Under the pieces are notes generated by a model. It ran no database searches. It saw only the letters and a list, made by a program, of their open reading frames with translations, and was not told the DNA's origin. A DNA stretch of 64,000 bases from Shewanella khirikhana (lineage in GTDB: Bacteria > Pseudomonadota > Gammaproteobacteria > Enterobacterales > Shewanellaceae): NCBI RefSeq assembly GCF_003957745.1, contig NZ_CP020373.1, forward strand, positions 248,001-312,000. The letters run 5' to 3'. Below, piece after piece: positions 41,458-50,413 of the stretch (position 1 is its first letter; each line of letters starts with the position of its first letter). The position numbers and the translations under genes were made by a program.

Positions 41458-42906
41458 CTATTTTTTATCAGAACGCAGTACCAGCTCTACCCGGCGGTTT
41501 TGGCTCTGACCTGCCTCGTTGGCGTTGCTGGCAACAGGGCTGAATTCGCCCATGCCATGGGCTTCGAGCTGCGCAGGCTTGATCTGATAGTCCTTCACCA
41601 GGGCGTTAACCACGGCTGCGGCACGTCGCTCCGACAGGCTGCGGTTGTAGGCTTTGTCACCCTGATCGTCTGTGTGGCCCACCACATAAAAATACAGTGC
41701 CGGATTTTGCTTGAGGTAATTTGCCAGCACTTCCAGAACCGGTTTGGACTCTGGCAGCATGCGGTCGCTGTCGTAGTCGAACAGCAGGCCTTCCAGGGTA
41801 GCCTTGCCGGTTTGGCTGATGGCATCGGTGAGGGCTTCGAGATTAATGCCAATCCGGTCGTCCTTAAGGCCGGTTTCTTCAATTACCTTGAGCTCGTTCC
41901 ACAGCGCCCCGGAGAAGCCAAGGGTGTAGCTGGACACTGTGATGTCGCCTTCGGGGCGACTGAGGCGATACAGACCGTAGAACTGGCTCTCGTCGGTGCC
42001 ATTGGAGACTAAGGGCTTTAGCGCATAGTAGAGCGAATCCTTTCTGCCACAGGCCTTGCCTTCGCAGCTGAAAACCTCCTGAAACCCGAGTTTTTTCAAT
42101 GCGGCCACATAGTTGGCATTGACTTCAAACTCCGAGTAAGTGCGTGGCAGGCTGTAAGCGATTTGGGTCAGTTTGCCTTCCCGCGCCTCGGTCACGGCTT
42201 TGTTGTCGTTAAAACCTGTGAGTACCAGCGATTTGGCGTAGCCCTGTTGGGTGTATTCAAAAATATAAGCGCCGGGGAGGCGCTTCATCAGCGGATGGTC
42301 GGCGCTGTTGCGGGCGTCCTTTTTACTGTTGTCCGCCATGGTAATTTCAGTGGGCTGAGCGTTAAGCAGTGCTCCGTTTATCTGCACCAGATCCAATGGT
42401 TCGGGCGTCTCTTCCAACACATCGATTTGAATGTCGGTGCCATTATGCCAATTGGCGGCATAAAGCCCCACATAGATGGCACCATTTGGGCGGCTGAGCT
42501 TGGCTGACAGATAGTTCGGTTGGTATTTGCTGACCGAAAACAGCGGCGCAATCATGCGCTTGAACTTTTCATCGTTGCCACAGGTTTCCTCAGCACATTC
42601 AAACAGGATCTCGGCGCCCTGCTTTTGCAGCTCGGCCTTATAGTTGTTGATAAGGTGCTGCGGCTCGTAGCTGCGTGGCAGCTCAAAGCTGGTACGGCTA
42701 AGTACGCCGCCCACTTCGGTAAACCCAAATCCCTTGCCATCACCATCGGTGATAAGCCTGAAGGGGATGTAGTGGCGCAGCTCCTTCTTCGTCGATTGCA
42801 CATCGGGCGGCGTGCTAAAAAGTTCGGCTGCATCGGTTGCCATGACCGGGGTAGCGCCAAGGCCCATCAGCAGGCCAAAGGCGAGGGAATATCCAAGGGT
42901 ACGCAT
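41458..42906 (-). CDS. DUF4892-OmpA family protein, paralog 2
   Basis: Envelope protein of 482 residues: signal peptide 1-23 (cut near TPVMA), two related ~150-residue halves, each ending in a C-x4-5-CG pair (FECAEETCGN, FSCEGKACGR), the second with the DUF4892 landmark SADHPLMKRLPGAYI; then an OmpA-like peptidoglycan-binding domain (~365-480) with LLFDYDSDRMLPESKPVLE, GHTDDQGDKAYNRSLSERRA and NRRVEL. It has no OmpA-type barrel, so it is probably periplasmic and wall-bound. It lies 34 bases downstream of its paralog. AAGGATATAAAAGG precedes the start. Confidence 0.85.
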   Translation of the reverse strand: MRTLGYSLAFGLLMGLGATPVMATDAAELFSTPPDVQSTKKELRHYIPFRLITDGDGKGFGFTEVGGVLSRTSFELPRSYEPQHLINNYKAELQKQGAEILFECAEETCGNDEKFKRMIAPLFSVSKYQPNYLSAKLSRPNGAIYVGLYAANWHNGTDIQIDVLEETPEPLDLVQINGALLNAQPTEITMADNSKKDARNSADHPLMKRLPGAYIFEYTQQGYAKSLVLTGFNDNKAVTEAREGKLTQIAYSLPRTYSEFEVNANYVAALKKLGFQEVFSCEGKACGRKDSLYYALKPLVSNGTDESQFYGLYRLSRPEGDITVSSYTLGFSGALWNELKVIEETGLKDDRIGINLEALTDAISQTGKATLEGLLFDYDSDRMLPESKPVLEVLANYLKQNPALYFYVVGHTDDQGDKAYNRSLSERRAAAVVNALVKDYQIKPAQLEAHGMGEFSPVASNANEAGQSQNRRVELVLRSDKK

Positions 42907-42940
42907 CCTTTTATATCCTTAGTATTATTTTGATTTACAA

Positions 42941-44386
42941 TTACTTTTTATCAGAGCGGAGCACCAGTTCCACCCGCCGGTTCAGCCGCTGACCGGCTTC
43001 GTTGGCATTGCTGGCAACGGGGCTGTACTCGCCGTTGCCATGGGCGGTTAATTGGCTTAAGGGGATCTGGTATTGCTCGGTGAGCCGCTTTATCACTGCT
43101 GCCGCGCGGCGCTGAGACAGGCTCTGGTTATAGCCGTTATCGCCCTTATCGTCGGTGTGGCCGACCACGTAAAAATCCAGCTTCGGATGCTGCTTAAGGT
43201 AGCTTGCCAGTACTTCCAGTATGCCCCTGGACTCCGGCAGCATCTGCTCACTGTCATAGTCGAACAGCAGGCCTTCCAGAGTAGCCTTGCCGGATTGGCT
43301 AATGGCCTTGGTGAGGGCGTCGAGGTCAATGGCAACCCTGTCATCTTGCAGTACCGAGAGCTCCATCACTCGCACAGTGGTGTCGGCCGGCGTGCCATCG
43401 TAGCGGCCCTGGGCGTAGATATCGAAATAGAGGTCACCGCCAGAGTGGCTTAGTTTAAATAGCTGATAGTCTTGCCATTCATCGGTTTCATCATCCTGAT
43501 GTAACCCCATGGCCTTTATCAGTGCTGCGTCGTCACCACAGGCTTTACCCTTGCAATGGAACACAGGCTCAGCGGCCAGCTTGTTGGCTGCGGCGGCGTA
43601 GTTACTGCTGATTTCAAACAGCGAGTATTCCTCGGGCATCCGATAACGGATCTCGGTGAGTTTGGCATCGAGTGGCCGGGTCTGATAACCGGCTGCAGAT
43701 ACACCCACAATCACAGGGACTTGGGTGAAATTGGTTTGCTTATAGCGGCTGATAAAACTGCCGTGCATGCGGCCAAGCAGCGGATGATCGGCCGAGTCCT
43801 TACTATCTTCACTGCGTCTGTCTTTTATCTCCACGGCTGTTGGAGCCTGCTGCAAAAACGCCTGATTTGCTTCAATCAGACCCAGTGGCTCGGGCATGCC
43901 CTCAAGGGTAACAAGCTGCACCTTGGTGTAACTGCCTTCACGATGAAAGGCATAAATGACGCTGTAAACATCCCCGCTGGCACCATTGAGCTTTGCCGCC
44001 ACGTAGGCCCCCGGATAACTGGTATCTACGCTTATCCTCGGTGCTAACCGATCCCTTAGAGCATAGGGATCGCCGCAGGCTTGCTGCTGACATTGAAACA
44101 GGATTTCTGCATTTAGTTTTTTAAGCTGAGCCAGATAGTTATTGATAACCAGCTCCAGCGTATAGCTGTCTGGCAGCTCGAAACTCTGTTGGGTAAGTTT
44201 GCCTGACACCGGCAAAACCGAGAGCTTGCCATCATCAACGGCGGTAATGAGATCGAGCGGCGTAAAATGAATGCGTTTTTCTGCGGGATATTTGGCATCC
44301 GGGAAGGTGCTGAAAAGCGTACTGGCAGAGGCATTGAAGGCGGTAACAGCCAAAAATACAGCACTCAATAAAGTATTTTGTCCCAT
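42941..44386 (-). CDS. DUF4892-OmpA family protein, paralog 1
   Basis: Protein of 481 residues with the same order as its neighbour: signal peptide (cut near AFNASA), two Cys-pair halves (FQCQQQACGD, FHCKGKACGD), DHPLLGRMHGSFISRY, and a C-terminal OmpA domain (LLFDYDSEQMLPESRGILE, GHTDDKGDNGYNQSLSQRRA, NRRVEL). The OmpA domains of the two are nearly identical while the N-terminal parts have diverged, consistent with a tandem duplication. First gene of the unit, divergent from a CsgD/VpsT-like regulator gene 136 bases away, which is its most likely regulator. Biochemical role unknown. Confidence 0.85.
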   Translation of the reverse strand: MGQNTLLSAVFLAVTAFNASASTLFSTFPDAKYPAEKRIHFTPLDLITAVDDGKLSVLPVSGKLTQQSFELPDSYTLELVINNYLAQLKKLNAEILFQCQQQACGDPYALRDRLAPRISVDTSYPGAYVAAKLNGASGDVYSVIYAFHREGSYTKVQLVTLEGMPEPLGLIEANQAFLQQAPTAVEIKDRRSEDSKDSADHPLLGRMHGSFISRYKQTNFTQVPVIVGVSAAGYQTRPLDAKLTEIRYRMPEEYSLFEISSNYAAAANKLAAEPVFHCKGKACGDDAALIKAMGLHQDDETDEWQDYQLFKLSHSGGDLYFDIYAQGRYDGTPADTTVRVMELSVLQDDRVAIDLDALTKAISQSGKATLEGLLFDYDSEQMLPESRGILEVLASYLKQHPKLDFYVVGHTDDKGDNGYNQSLSQRRAAAVIKRLTEQYQIPLSQLTAHGNGEYSPVASNANEAGQRLNRRVELVLRSDKK

Positions 44387-44522
44387 AAAAAATCCTTTTC
44401 AGCGGGCGAATCTTACTTTAGCGTATTAATTAAGAGAGCAGGATGATACGACAAAACAATTAAAATGTCCGCCTCTTGTAGTCGTAGTACCCAGTAGTAA
44501 TTTTACCCCTGAGAAACGCAAT

Positions 44523-45125
44523 ATGGATATACAAACCCGTGCCAGCATTCACCTGGAAGGCGAGGGCTTCGACTTATTACCTGAGTTGAAACAACTTTAC
44601 CTTGCAAATGGTGGGTGTTTACGAAAGGCGCTGCTAAACACGGACGAGCAACACTGTGTCAGAATTATTTTTGTTGACTGCACAGGTGGCAACAAAATTT
44701 CAACAACTCTAGCGCGTAAGCCATTAACAGCATATATCGCTATAGCCCAGCATCAGGACTTGGATACTGAGCTAAGCATATTGAGGGCTGGCTTTAATGG
44801 ATTGATAATTAAGAAAAGTTCTTTGGTTATGCAGCTCTCAGCTATTGACAGTTTGATCCGTGGCGAAATGTATTTTTCCAGGAAGGCGATGTCATTGTTC
44901 ATTACTGAAATGAACGATAATAGCGATGTTTTAGATGCCAGAGGTGTGTCCCTCGATGTGACCAAAAAGGAGCGCAGGGTGGTTGATTGCCTATTAAAAG
45001 GAATGAGTAACCTGGAGATTGCCGATACTCTGAATATTTCGCCTAATACTGTAAAAATGCACTTACAGAATATATACCGTAAAAATAATCTTAGAGGGCG
45101 GGTTCAGTTAATATCGTCATGCTAA
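44523..45125 (+). CDS. LuxR-family regulator, CsgD/VpsT-like
   Basis: Transcription factor of 200 residues: an N-terminal receiver-like domain (~1-125) without a phosphorylatable Asp at the usual strand end and a C-terminal LuxR/GerE helix-turn-helix (~135-200, LTKKERRVVDCLLKGMSNLEIADTLNISPNTVKMHLQNIYRKNNLRGR). The segment between them reads GEMYFSRKAM. VpsT carries a cyclic-di-GMP-binding W-[FLM]-[TS]-R at this place; here the Trp is Tyr, as in CsgD, so direct c-di-GMP binding is uncertain. This class controls matrix and biofilm genes. It diverges from the DUF4892-OmpA pair. AT-rich codon use is lower in GC than neighbours. The start has only a weak GAGAAA site. Confidence 0.85.
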   Translation: MDIQTRASIHLEGEGFDLLPELKQLYLANGGCLRKALLNTDEQHCVRIIFVDCTGGNKISTTLARKPLTAYIAIAQHQDLDTELSILRAGFNGLIIKKSSLVMQLSAIDSLIRGEMYFSRKAMSLFITEMNDNSDVLDARGVSLDVTKKERRVVDCLLKGMSNLEIADTLNISPNTVKMHLQNIYRKNNLRGRVQLISSC

Positions 45126-45533
45126 CGACCTAATTACTTAGGGTGTGTTTTACGGCTGTATAAATTGGGGCTGACTAGGTAAGAGGCGAACAATGGGTTA
45201 ACCTGATTGGAACAACTCAACTGAAACAACTAGGCTGTTTTTTAGGTGTTGCATTGTTCCATCTTGAGGTAATCATTTCTTGGCCGCTTTACCCTCTCTT
45301 TTCAAAGCTGCCTGGTTGCAAAGGCACTTGATTGCACAGAGGTTTGGGTTGTAGGGAATACTTACTGGAATTAGCGCGCCTGCGCAGTACATGGAAGTGT
45401 GTTAAATGAATCGAATCCTCAAAGGGGCTTTCTTTGGCCCCTTATCTGCCTGCTTTGGCTCAAGGGCATCGAATGCTGCCTGGGCCCCGAGCTCACCTGT
45501 ATGCCCCGTTTTCAGTATTGGAGTGTCGCGGCG
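45126..45533. other. 408-bp stretch without a convincing gene
   Basis: A hairpin AAGGGGC-TTTCTTT-GGCCCCTT lies near 45421-45443, inside a frame from 45399 that has no ribosome site. No RNA family or promoter of note recognised. Confidence 0.4.
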
Positions 45534-45957
45534 ATGAGATATTTTATCTTGTTGGCGGCTCTGTCTTTCAATACCTGGGCTGCGACTGATGACCAAACCC
45601 TTATTGAAGTTTTTAAACCCCGTTGCGATCAGGTGATGCTTGACCTTAAAGCCAAAGATGAGCAGGCCATCTTTGACCGATTATCCAATGCGGCAGTCAT
45701 GGAACGAAGGGAAATCAGCCAAGAAAATGGTCGCTCGTAAAATCGCGCACTTTAATGTGATTAAAGCGCCATTGGAAAGTTTTACCTTGGATGTTTCAAA
45801 CTCTGGAATCATGCCCTTGCCCAAGAAACTTATGCAACTGTATCCCAATGCCACCAGAATGGTGAGGATTAAGTATAAGTATGAGGTCAAATCCGTTGGG
45901 ACTTACTCTTGTAACTGGTTTGAGTCTGAAGGTAACTGGTATTTCTATGAAATATAA
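45534..45957 (+). pseudogene. Small exported protein gene with a probable frameshift
   Basis: Reading from ATG 45534 gives a signal peptide (MRYFILLAALSFNTWAA) and TLIEVFKPRCDQVMLDLKAKDEQAIFDRLSNAAVMERREI, then runs into TAA at 45738-45740. The adjacent frame is open through the same region and continues as KKMVARKIAHFNVIKAPLESF to NWFESEGNWYFYEI, ending at 45957. Together they make one plausible ~140-residue periplasmic protein, so a one-base change near 45700-45735 is likely. Whether it is real, an error, or two separate genes needs comparison with relatives. Family not recognised. Confidence 0.55.
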
Positions 45958-46053
45958 GATGTTTGGATTTGCCCGCTAGCGCCATTTTTACAAGTAATCC
46001 GCGCTACCGGTGGTGCTTTAAAAGGATAAGTTTTTTAACAACAGGAAGTGAAA

Positions 46054-46461
46054 ATGATGAAGTTGAAGTATGTTTCTTTGGTCGCAGTTGTTCTGGGTCT
46101 TGCAGCCTGTTCTTCCACTGAGCCGGCGCCTCGGGTGGCGCAGGAGAAAAAGGTTGCCATTGACGGCGTTGACCTGACCTTCGGTGGCAGTTTCGATGAG
46201 CGCAAAAACTTGCTGGTGCTTAAGGTTAATGGTGACCCCATCATGCAGGGCTCTTTCCCTCCATACACCCCCACCCAGAACCTGAATGCCAAATACAAGG
46301 ACATGAATATCAAGGGTAACTGCTACTTTGGCTCTGTACTTGGTAAGCAAGGCGGCGCCTTCGGTGCCATCGCCGGTGCCATTCAATCCTCCAAAAACAG
46401 CACTGCGGACAAGTGCGAATTGGTGGTGAACGGCAAGCAGGTTGAAAATCTGTACTTCTAA
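46054..46461 (+). CDS. Small lipoprotein
   Basis: Protein of 135 residues; the ATG at 46054 is chosen because CAGGAAG lies five bases upstream (the GTG at 46048 would overlap it). Lipobox LGLAAC-SS. The mature part has DGVDLTFGGSFDERKNLLVLKVNG, a central Gly/Ala patch (GKQGGAFGAIAGAIQ) and one Cys pair (GNCYFG ... DKCELVV). Not assigned to a known family. It could be an outer-membrane-associated accessory protein. A hairpin follows before the next gene. Confidence 0.75.
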   Translation: MMKLKYVSLVAVVLGLAACSSTEPAPRVAQEKKVAIDGVDLTFGGSFDERKNLLVLKVNGDPIMQGSFPPYTPTQNLNAKYKDMNIKGNCYFGSVLGKQGGAFGAIAGAIQSSKNSTADKCELVVNGKQVENLYF

Positions 46462-46482
46462 CCGCAGTTTGTGATGCGGATA

Positions 46483-46502
46483 GCCGGAGGGCTTCCTCCG
46501 GC
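46483..46502 (+). terminator. Hairpin after the small lipoprotein gene
   Basis: GCCGGAGG-GCTT-CCTCCGGC stem; only CACCTTTT follows, so it is a weak terminator. Confidence 0.55.
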
Positions 46503-46555
46503 AGCACCTTTTGAGAGAAATGGATTAGGGCTTTATCGCCCAACAGGAAGTCTTC

Positions 46556-48271
46556 ATGAATCCCCCAGATTTTCGCCTGACGGCCATAGCGGCCGCTACC
46601 CTTATGTTGTCCGCCTGTGGCGGCTCCGATACCGATGCCCCCGACGCCATTGAGCCAAACCCTCCTGTAGAGTTTGCGCATGAGCAAGTGGGCACAGCCA
46701 GTTTTGCCGGGGCTTTGGTTGGTGCACAGGTTTGCGCAGATCTTAATTTCAATGCCAGCTGCGACGGCGGGGAGCCCAGCGCTACCACCGATAGCGATGG
46801 TGCTTTTACCCTGAACTGGCAAAGCAGTAATGAAACAGAAGCATATCAACTGGTTGCAGTGCTGCCGGTGGCAAGCGCCGTTAAACAGCCGCTGCGGCTG
46901 GCAATGCCATCGTCTGTGGGGGCTGCAAAGGCTTCTGCCGCCGGCACACGCACCAGTTTGCTCGCCCATAGCAAGCATAGCGGTACTATTAATCCGCTGA
47001 CCGATCTTGAAGCCAGGCGGATGAATGCTGCTGGCAGTGATGATAAGGCCGCTGTTGAAGCGCGCCTTGGGTTGCTTCTGCCCAGTATTTTCACCGTTTC
47101 TGCCACCAGCCCTTATCAAATCACCGCAGCCGACACGGCCAAGCCGGAATTTAAAGACGCGTTGGCGCTGCTGGACCATATTGAAATGCTGATAGATGGC
47201 CAGTTACCGCAAATACTGGCGGCTGAAGAAGTCATGTTTGTTGGCAAAAGTCTCTTTACCGGTCTTGCCGATGAGGCTGGCCTGAGTGTGACCGATTGGC
47301 TGGCGAGCGATCCGCTGAACCTGCGTTATCGGGTCAGCGATGTGCTTAAAAATCTCGGTTATATCAGTTCGCCAATTGACGAGCGGCTGATGTCTGAGGC
47401 CAATTGGTCTGAACTTTTGGACAACGAAAGTGATGATGACGGCGACAGCCATTTGCTCAGTATCGCCCAACTGGGGGATACCAAGGTGGTTGAACTGCGC
47501 GCGGGCGCCGAAGCGAACGGGCTTTGGTTGACCCTAATCAACGGCCAGCTTATGCGGACCACTTTGGATGGTAATGAGTTGGCATCTGAGTGCTGGAATA
47601 CCGAGCTTTCCCGCTGGGTTGGGGAAGAGGGGGCCCAAGGGTATCAAATGCCTGAACCAATTTTTCAGGACAACCGCCTGACCCGGGTGTATGAAGGAAC
47701 CATGGTAGCGGTTGAGACCACAGTGGATAAATTCCGCAGCGATGACAGTGAGTTCCAAACCCTGATAGCAGCTTTGCCGCCTGAGCTTAAACTGGGCTCG
47801 CTGGACTGGCCAAATACCGTTTATCGTCTTAATTACCATCAAACCGCCGATGTGCTGTGCCGATCGCAAGGGGCTATCAGCTATCCCTTTACCGTTGCTG
47901 CGGCCGAGATTAACGGCGAAGCTATAGTGGCGGCCTTGTGGCCTTACGAGTTTGCCGATGGGTTATATGAAATCCAGGGTGATGATGAGTTTGTGATAAA
48001 AGATGCCATGGGGCCGGGTGAAGATATCGGCTATCGCTGGGCACTTGATAACAGTGTGGCGGGTAAAACCCTGGTGCATCTGAAAACCATCAGTGGTGCG
48101 CCTGAGCAGGCATTATCCCTGGATGAAGGCGAATATTGGCTGGTAGAAGCGGGCGTAATCGGTGAAGTTGATCTGAACAAGGCATTTAATACCGAGACGC
48201 TTAATTGGTTGTGGTTAAGTTATGACCCCGCCTTTACGCCTGTCATCCGTGCTCATCTGAACGGCTTGTAA
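46556..48271 (+). CDS. Large lipoprotein of unknown function
   Basis: Protein of 571 residues. Lipobox LMLSAC-GGSD at residue ~20. Residues ~45-110 (ASFAGALVGAQVCADLNFNASCDGGEPSATTDSDGAFTLNW) look like an SdrD-B/carboxypeptidase-regulatory-like Ig module with an acidic calcium-type loop (DLNFNASCDGGE). The rest is alpha/beta with no motif I recognise and ends at VIRAHLNGL. GGAAG lies about eight bases before the ATG. It sits among other exported proteins of unknown function on the same strand. Confidence 0.75.
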   Translation: MNPPDFRLTAIAAATLMLSACGGSDTDAPDAIEPNPPVEFAHEQVGTASFAGALVGAQVCADLNFNASCDGGEPSATTDSDGAFTLNWQSSNETEAYQLVAVLPVASAVKQPLRLAMPSSVGAAKASAAGTRTSLLAHSKHSGTINPLTDLEARRMNAAGSDDKAAVEARLGLLLPSIFTVSATSPYQITAADTAKPEFKDALALLDHIEMLIDGQLPQILAAEEVMFVGKSLFTGLADEAGLSVTDWLASDPLNLRYRVSDVLKNLGYISSPIDERLMSEANWSELLDNESDDDGDSHLLSIAQLGDTKVVELRAGAEANGLWLTLINGQLMRTTLDGNELASECWNTELSRWVGEEGAQGYQMPEPIFQDNRLTRVYEGTMVAVETTVDKFRSDDSEFQTLIAALPPELKLGSLDWPNTVYRLNYHQTADVLCRSQGAISYPFTVAAAEINGEAIVAALWPYEFADGLYEIQGDDEFVIKDAMGPGEDIGYRWALDNSVAGKTLVHLKTISGAPEQALSLDEGEYWLVEAGVIGEVDLNKAFNTETLNWLWLSYDPAFTPVIRAHLNGL

Positions 48272-48276
48272 TTTAA

Positions 48277-48304
48277 AGGCGCCTTACTTCAGGCGCCTGA
48301 TTTT
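48277..48304 (+). terminator. Terminator after the large lipoprotein gene
   Basis: AGGCGCC-TTACTTC-AGGCGCCT-type stem followed by GATTTT. Confidence 0.75.
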
Positions 48305-48326
48305 CATTGAAGTGTGGAAAATAAGG

Positions 48327-48935
48327 ATGCCAGCGTTGAAATCGAATCATGAACATTCAATTCCCCAGACACTGGTCATCAGGGCTTTGGCTGGCATTCT
48401 GCTGCTGTTGGCGCAGTCCACATCGATGGCAGATGAGGGCAAGGCCCTTTTAGGCGCTATGATGGATACCTTGCCCAAGGCAAATGAGTTAGAGCTTGCC
48501 CGCAAACGCATGGCTGAAACCCATATCGAACGCCCCTGGGACATTTTTGAAACCAGTTGTCCTTATAAGGAACTCAGCGGAACCGAGGAAGAGGAAGAAG
48601 AGTTCTTCTACCGCTGTCAACGTTGGAATGACTGCGCTGCTGCAGGCGGTTCGGCCAGTATCTACGCCGAGGCATTCTTTCAAAACCACCAAAGAGCGCC
48701 CAAAGATCAAGTGCCATGGGAATCTTATCGCGATGGCAGCATGTTTTTGCTGGAAGCGGCTGACTTCGAAAGGGTTACCGGGCATTTAAGGCAACATGCG
48801 CTTAAGTCTGCCGAGGAAAACTGGCGCCTGTTTGAGGGGCGGGATGCGACCGAGGCCAGTGATTTGGTAGAGAAAAGCTTCTGGCAATGGTGCTCAGCAG
48901 AGCCTTTGGCTTTATGGAAAGCCGAATACCAATAG
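48327..48935 (+). CDS. Exported protein of unknown function
   Basis: Protein of 202 residues from the ATG at 48327 (a GTG at 48312 is the alternative; neither has a strong site). A signal-like helix (VIRALAGILLLLAQSTSMA) is followed by an alpha-helical, acidic domain: KALLGAMMDTLPKANELELARKRMAETHIERPWDIFE, a run of seven acidic residues in TEEEEEEFFYRCQRWNDC, and several Cys (CPYKEL, CQRWNDCAAAGG, WCSAEP) that could pair. No family recognised. Same direction as its neighbours, 45 bases before the next gene. Confidence 0.65.
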   Translation: MPALKSNHEHSIPQTLVIRALAGILLLLAQSTSMADEGKALLGAMMDTLPKANELELARKRMAETHIERPWDIFETSCPYKELSGTEEEEEEFFYRCQRWNDCAAAGGSASIYAEAFFQNHQRAPKDQVPWESYRDGSMFLLEAADFERVTGHLRQHALKSAEENWRLFEGRDATEASDLVEKSFWQWCSAEPLALWKAEYQ

Positions 48936-48979
48936 CCCCTGAGTATGCCTTTGGGCATTGCAATATCAAGGATGACACT

Positions 48980-50413
48980 ATGCCAAATCGCCCTCCCACT
49001 TTCGCTACGCTGGCATTCATGCTGCTGGCGGGCACTGCTTTTGCTGCCGATCGCGATGCCTTGATTGCCGAGTTTGATGCCAGCACTGCGCCTTTGGTGC
49101 GCCAGAGCAAGGCCATTGAGCATGGCTGGGATGACAAAGCGTTTCGTAATGGACTTGAGCGTCACAATGGTGATGCAACAGCGCTGCTGCGGGAGGGTTG
49201 GGTCAGCCGCTTTTTGCAGGATGCCAATGCCCAGCAGCAGTTGGCGCGTCAGTATCGCGCCCATCTTGGCAGCATGATTGCCGCTATGCCGGCTGGCAGC
49301 CATTGCAAAAGTCAGGCCCCGCTTACCCAAATGGATACCGAACTTGCGGCCATTGATGCCTATATTCAGCGCCTCCAGGGCTATCAGGGGCTAAGCAGTC
49401 TGGAACAAGCTTATCCGGCGGTAATGGATATGAATATCAGCCACGCCCGGGTAGTGTCGGTCATCTCCCTTGGTGCCACCTTCAGACATTGCGTGCTGCT
49501 GGATGAGGCGCCTGCGCTTGCCAGGGGGCTCAGTGGTGAGGAAGGTGATGCCCTTGCCATCAATCTAATTTCCACATTGGCCGCAGAGGATATGTCTGCG
49601 CTGATGGCCGAGGCAGGCCAGGGCGACAACGCCGAAGTGCTGGCGGCGCTGATGGCAGCACAAGCCGGGCAGATGCCAGCCGATGATAAGACCAACGCCT
49701 CAATAGCCAAGCCCTTGATAGCCCAGCCCTTGATGGCCAAGTCTTTGACGGCAGGGCCAGACGCTGCCGGGCAGAACACTCAAGGCACAGACAATAATAC
49801 CGTCGCAGATAATACCGTGGCAGATGCGCCGCAGGCGCCCTCTGGTTCGGCTGCTTCACCTCAGCCAGTCAGTGCAGTGACGTTTACGGATGCTGCGCTG
49901 GGCGGCTGCATTAAGGAGGCTGCCAGGTCGATGTCAGTGACCATGACGGACGAACTTGAGTTGCTGCGATGCGATTTGAGCGGAAAATCAGTCAAGCTCG
50001 CGGATTTACGCCAGTTTCCTGCCTTGTCGATGCTGGCGCTGTCAAATGCCCACATCGACGACCTCACGCCGCTATCAGGTATCGATAACCTGATTTTGTC
50101 GAACGTCACCCTGGCTGGTTTCAAGGGTCTTCACGATGTCAGCAGCATACAGCTTGCCAATGCCGACGTTAGCGACTGGCTGAGTCTGACAGCGCTAAAA
50201 GGTACAACTGTGAGTATCAAGTCCGGCAATTGTGACGACCTGGCTGCTCTCGATGGTCGGGACGATCTGGTGCTTATTCATAAAGGGCTTGATAGCCGCG
50301 AGCTCGCCGGGCGCATGGCGCGCTCGGAGCAGTCGGGTGTGGCGACTGTCATGACCCGCTGTAGTTTCGGGGCCGCAAAGCTGGCAGAGCTGCCGGGAGG
50401 GACCAAGCGGTGA
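48980..50413 (+). CDS. Exported protein with C-terminal leucine-rich-like repeats
   Basis: Protein of 477 residues from the ATG at 48980 (AAGGATGAC site). Signal peptide cut after GTAFAA. A helical N-terminal half (~25-230) is followed by a low-complexity linker: three pentads IAKPL-IAQPL-MAKSL and a repeated NNTVAD-NTVAD segment (~240-275). The C-terminal part (~330-430) has leucine-rich-repeat-like spacing (LRQFPALSMLALSNAHIDDLTPLSGI, DNLILSNVTLAGFKGLHDV, SSIQLANADVSDWLSLTALKG). A binding or scaffold role is inferred. Its stop overlaps the start of the next gene (GTGA), so the two are coupled. Confidence 0.7.
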   Translation: MPNRPPTFATLAFMLLAGTAFAADRDALIAEFDASTAPLVRQSKAIEHGWDDKAFRNGLERHNGDATALLREGWVSRFLQDANAQQQLARQYRAHLGSMIAAMPAGSHCKSQAPLTQMDTELAAIDAYIQRLQGYQGLSSLEQAYPAVMDMNISHARVVSVISLGATFRHCVLLDEAPALARGLSGEEGDALAINLISTLAAEDMSALMAEAGQGDNAEVLAALMAAQAGQMPADDKTNASIAKPLIAQPLMAKSLTAGPDAAGQNTQGTDNNTVADNTVADAPQAPSGSAASPQPVSAVTFTDAALGGCIKEAARSMSVTMTDELELLRCDLSGKSVKLADLRQFPALSMLALSNAHIDDLTPLSGIDNLILSNVTLAGFKGLHDVSSIQLANADVSDWLSLTALKGTTVSIKSGNCDDLAALDGRDDLVLIHKGLDSRELAGRMARSEQSGVATVMTRCSFGAAKLAELPGGTKR

